The notes below the pieces were generated by a model that worked only from the letters and a program-made list of their open reading frames with translations, was not told where the DNA came from and made no database searches. Below, piece by piece: positions 61,765-64,000 of a DNA stretch of 64,000 bases. This stretch comes from Nitrospira tepida. Lineage in GTDB: Bacteria; Nitrospirota; Nitrospiria; Nitrospirales; Nitrospiraceae. Positions within the stretch are counted from its first letter, which is position 1. Every line of letters starts with the position of its first letter. The stretch lies in assembly GCF_947241125.1 (NCBI RefSeq), contig NZ_OX365700.1, forward strand, positions 3,940,461 through 4,004,460. The letters are read 5' to 3'. A program made the translations under genes and the position numbers.

Positions 61765-62809
61765 GCGTCACAAAGTCTGGTGGATGAGTTTCAGTTACCA
61801 AGGGCGACAGATCCGAAGAACCACCGGCACCACGGACCGGCGACTAGCGGAAAGTATCTTGGCCAAGATCAAGGTGAAGCTGATCGAGGGCCAGTATTTC
61901 GACCGGTTAGAAGAACAAGTGCGGACGGTTGAGGAGATGATGGACCGATATCACCGTGAGCGGGTGATTGGCAGGAGTCGCCACGGTGAACGGCGCGCAC
62001 GTGCGATGCTGAAGCACTTGCTGCCGATCTTTGGTCAAATGACTCTGGCACAAGTCACGCCGAAAGAGCTTGCTGCCTACAAGTGGCGACGGCTACAAGA
62101 GAAGGCAGCTCCGGCCACCATCGTCAAAGAACTGGCCTTCCTGAAGGCCGCCTTCAATATGGCCATTCGTGAATGGGAATGGTGCCGGGATAATCCGGTG
62201 CGGCGCGTCTCGATGGGCAAGGTTAACAATGCGCGGGTCCGCTACTGCGATGATCAGACCTTAGCGCAAATCTACCAAGCCTGCCCGGGCTGGTTGCAAC
62301 CGATTGTGATGGTTGCCCGATATACGGGCCTGCGTCGGGATAACGTGGTCTCACTGCAATGGAACCAGGTGGATTTAGCGCGAGGTCTCATCGTGCTTGA
62401 TCACACTAAGAATGGTGACCGCTTAGGGATACCGCTGTGCGAGCCGGTCATCAAGACCCTGGAAGCTGTGAAACCCAGCCGTCCATATGCGGATGGTCCG
62501 GTGTTCCTTCAACGCAACGGAGATCCGGTCACGGGTGATATGGTCACTATTGCCTTTCGGCGGGCTTGTAGAGCGGTCGGAGTGGCGGACTTCCGCTTCC
62601 ATGACTTGCGTCATACCTTTGCGTCGGCCCTTGTCCAACGGGGTGTTGATCTCTATCGCGTCCAGCGGCTGTTAGGCCATCGCGATGGACGGATGACACA
62701 GCGTTACGCACACTTGGCACCTGAGAATTTGAGAGAAGCCGTTCAGGTGTTCAAGGATGATTATCACAAAATTAGCACAGGTTCCATGCTCGACACTCAC
62801 CCGATTTAG
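61751..62809 (+). CDS. int: Tyrosine recombinase / site-specific integrase
   Basis: A 352-residue integrase. N-terminal arm-binding region, SAM-like core-binding domain (about 55-150), then the catalytic domain with Arg in YTGLRRDN, HDLRHTFAS, the LLGHRDG His and nucleophile Tyr in MTQRYAHL. All catalytic residues are present. The gene ends 19 bp before the attachment site in tRNA-Glu. Start ATG 61751 is used because it follows the excisionase frame overlap; the frame is open upstream as a shadow. Confidence 0.93.
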   Translation: MGLFKRHKVWWMSFSYQGRQIRRTTGTTDRRLAESILAKIKVKLIEGQYFDRLEEQVRTVEEMMDRYHRERVIGRSRHGERRARAMLKHLLPIFGQMTLAQVTPKELAAYKWRRLQEKAAPATIVKELAFLKAAFNMAIREWEWCRDNPVRRVSMGKVNNARVRYCDDQTLAQIYQACPGWLQPIVMVARYTGLRRDNVVSLQWNQVDLARGLIVLDHTKNGDRLGIPLCEPVIKTLEAVKPSRPYADGPVFLQRNGDPVTGDMVTIAFRRACRAVGVADFRFHDLRHTFASALVQRGVDLYRVQRLLGHRDGRMTQRYAHLAPENLREAVQVFKDDYHKISTGSMLDTHPI

Positions 62810-62828
62810 TTAACTGCCTGAAAATACG

Positions 62829-62872
62829 TGGTGGTCCCAACGGGATTCGAACCCGTGTCTGAGCCTTGAGAG
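62829..62872. mobile_element. Right attachment site in tRNA-Glu 3' end
   Basis: Covers the encoded CCA, acceptor 3' strand, T arm, variable loop, 3' anticodon stem and anticodon loop of the tRNA-Glu gene. It is identical to 59926-59969. Integration there rebuilds the tRNA exactly, so the gene stays functional. Confidence 0.88.
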
Positions 62873-62907
62873 GGCTCCGTCCTAGGCCAGGCTAGACGAT
62901 GGGACCA
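62829..62907 (-). tRNA. tRNA-Glu (anticodon CTC), CCA encoded
   Basis: Minus strand: acceptor TGGTCCC pairs with GGGACCA; anticodon arm GAGCC-CTCTCAA-GGCTC with anticodon CTC; T arm CGGGTTCGAATCCCG; CCA is encoded at 62829-62831. It serves as the insertion site of the integrative element on its 3' side. Confidence 0.93.
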
Positions 62908-63067
62908 GCCGGGTCATGTGTCGATCGGAGAGCGGTCGCCGCAAGAGGCGGACTGTATCACAGGGTTTTCCTGCTTTTCAAATGGGCATGTCGCGCCAGT
63001 CACACCACCTGCCCGCGGACACTTCCCGCTCTTGCTTAACGGCCATTCTGTCCCGTAAGGTTGGCCC

Positions 63068-63514
63068 ATGCTGCGACCGATCCGGCGCTCATGGCCGCCC
63101 CTGTCCGGCATCCTGCTATTGCCGATCATGCTGAGCTCACTCTCCTCCTGCGCGTTGCTTGATGAGATTGCAGAAGGCACCGCCGTGCGTATTGATTGCT
63201 CGCCCTCGGCTCCCCTGCCGATCCCGGCGAACCGAACCATTCCCATCCGATACACGGAGCCCACCCTGCAACAGAACGGGCAACCCCTTGGCTACCTGTC
63301 GCACACCACCATCTACTATGACGTGGGGAGCGGGGCCCGCGAGTACACGAAGCACAGCGCGACGAAGGTCACGGGCGGCGGGGCTGTCGCCAGAGAGGTG
63401 ATCATTCCGGCTGGAGCCGGCAACAGTCCCACGGCGAAGATCTGCGTGACCGCGACCAATTCGGCAGGGGAAGGCCCTCCGGCCTTTATGGAAGCCGCTG
63501 CCCCTGCTCCCTGA
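63068..63514 (+). CDS. Lipoprotein with beta-sandwich domain
   Basis: A 148-residue exported protein with a lipobox LSSC near residue 28. The mature part looks like one fibronectin-III-type beta-sandwich (HTTIYYDVGSGAREYTKHSA, then TAKICVTATNSAGEGPPA). Located just outside the integrative element. Function unknown. Confidence 0.72.
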   Translation: MLRPIRRSWPPLSGILLLPIMLSSLSSCALLDEIAEGTAVRIDCSPSAPLPIPANRTIPIRYTEPTLQQNGQPLGYLSHTTIYYDVGSGAREYTKHSATKVTGGGAVAREVIIPAGAGNSPTAKICVTATNSAGEGPPAFMEAAAPAP

Positions 63515-63787
63515 CCCCCTTTCCCACCCCTCCGGCTCTTTCACCTCAGCCACGAGCGCACACCACGTTCCGTTTGTCACGCACAACCTTTTCAGCAATC
63601 CCTTGAGAGCCCCGCAGTCGGGCATGGAGCAAATCTCCGGTTTGCGCTATGATACGGCCCGCTTTTCGTCGATGAGCACGTCTATCGGAACCGGGACAGG
63701 GCTGGATCGCGATCCTTCCGCATCGAGCTTCACGATGCCGTCCGTTCACCAGGCGCAAGCCGCCGGCCCCACTTCCCGGAGCCGGCC

Positions 63788-64000
63788 ATGATGCCTCCGT
63801 CCGGAGCGAAGCGGGGCGACGCGGTGCTGGAAATCAAGCTGGGCTCGAACATCGTGCGGGACTCCAACGGCGTCCTCAAGTTCCAGGGCAAGGAGCAGCT
63901 CGTTCTCGAATGCCGGTCCGGGCAACTGTGGCTGACGATGGATTTCTACGACGAGCGTGGCGCGCACATCGCCCATGTGCGCCGCAACCAGTGGGCCTTC
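63788..64000 (+). CDS. Hypothetical protein (cut by right edge)
   Basis: The frame opens at ATG-ATG (63788/63791) and stays open to the edge, 71 codons. It begins with a polar segment, then beta-rich sequence VLEIKLGSNIVRDSNGVLKF and QLVLECRSGQLWLTMDFYDE. The composition and lack of stops support a gene, but no family is recognised from this part. Confidence 0.6.
   Translation, partial: MMPPSGAKRGDAVLEIKLGSNIVRDSNGVLKFQGKEQLVLECRSGQLWLTMDFYDERGAHIAHVRRNQWAF

Larger units (their letters stand above)
59926..62872. mobile_element. 2.9-kb integrative element in tRNA-Glu
   Basis: Bounded by 44-nt direct repeats, the right one being the 3' end of an intact tRNA-Glu, with the tyrosine integrase gene ending 19 bp before it. 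Inside are an excisionase-type HTH gene overlapping the integrase, a small probable ribbon-helix-helix gene and a zinc-ribbon gene. It has no visible replication, transfer or capsid genes, so it may depend on a helper or be a remnant. A 17-nt direct repeat ACAAAATTAGCACAGGT lies near each end (60103-60119 and 62766-62782), with a one-base-shorter version at 60526-60539; these may be integrase arm sites. Confidence 0.85.

Overview
This window reads as chromosome of a nitrite-oxidising bacterium of the genus Nitrospira (phylum Nitrospirota). The diagnostic evidence is an adjacent pair nxrA (22834-26271, periplasmic molybdopterin subunit with a Tat signal) and nxrB (21441-22730, four-cluster iron-sulfur subunit). 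The high GC content and housekeeping genes fit that assignment; species cannot be named from the sequence alone.

Layout, left to right. 1-11.4 kb: RNase Y (cut by the left edge), ZapA and a ZapB-like protein, a large lytic transglycosylase, RlmN, an active/inactive M16 peptidase pair translationally coupled to larE, then the Fo part of ATP synthase (atpZ/I-atpB-atpE-atpF). 11.6-21.3 kb: pabB-pabC, a small lytic transglycosylase, nadB, lipoproteins, a HEAT-repeat protein, a 31-residue very basic protein, an MsbA-like exporter. 21.4-31.7 kb is the nitrite-oxidation region. nxrAB is preceded by a 500-bp leader with a good -24/-12 (sigma-54) promoter and a strong dyad about 140 bp upstream of it. 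Next comes a two-component system with an NtrC-type activator, then an exported cupredoxin-like protein. This suggests local sigma-54 control of nxrAB.

32-44 kb is mostly housekeeping (Maf, Dus, LOG, DHH phosphoesterase, rhomboid, PurEK), but includes a DUF692 enzyme with a long C-terminal extension, a CBS-PilZ fusion and a membrane histidine kinase-like protein without a visible H-box. 44.6-50.3 kb is a type I secretion-like operon (HlyD, TolC, ABC half-transporter, 4-helix-bundle sensor) whose ABC protein has lost every catalytic motif of its ATPase domain. 50-56 kb holds RluF-type pseudouridine synthase, pyruvoyl arginine decarboxylase, an aldehyde dehydrogenase, a DsbA-like protein and a deoxyhypusine-synthase-like protein, which suggests a polyamine route.

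56-63 kb is accessory DNA: a decayed mazEF locus, a second mazE relic, an intact VapBC-type pair, a tandem array of about 85-nt palindromic repeats, and a compact 2.9-kb integrative element. That element is bounded by a perfect 44-nt direct repeat, one copy of which is the 3' end of an intact tRNA-Glu(CTC). It carries a tyrosine integrase, an excisionase-type HTH protein, a small probable ribbon-helix-helix protein and a zinc-ribbon protein, the last two behind their own repeated operator-like sites. The right edge has a lipoprotein and the start of an unrecognised gene.
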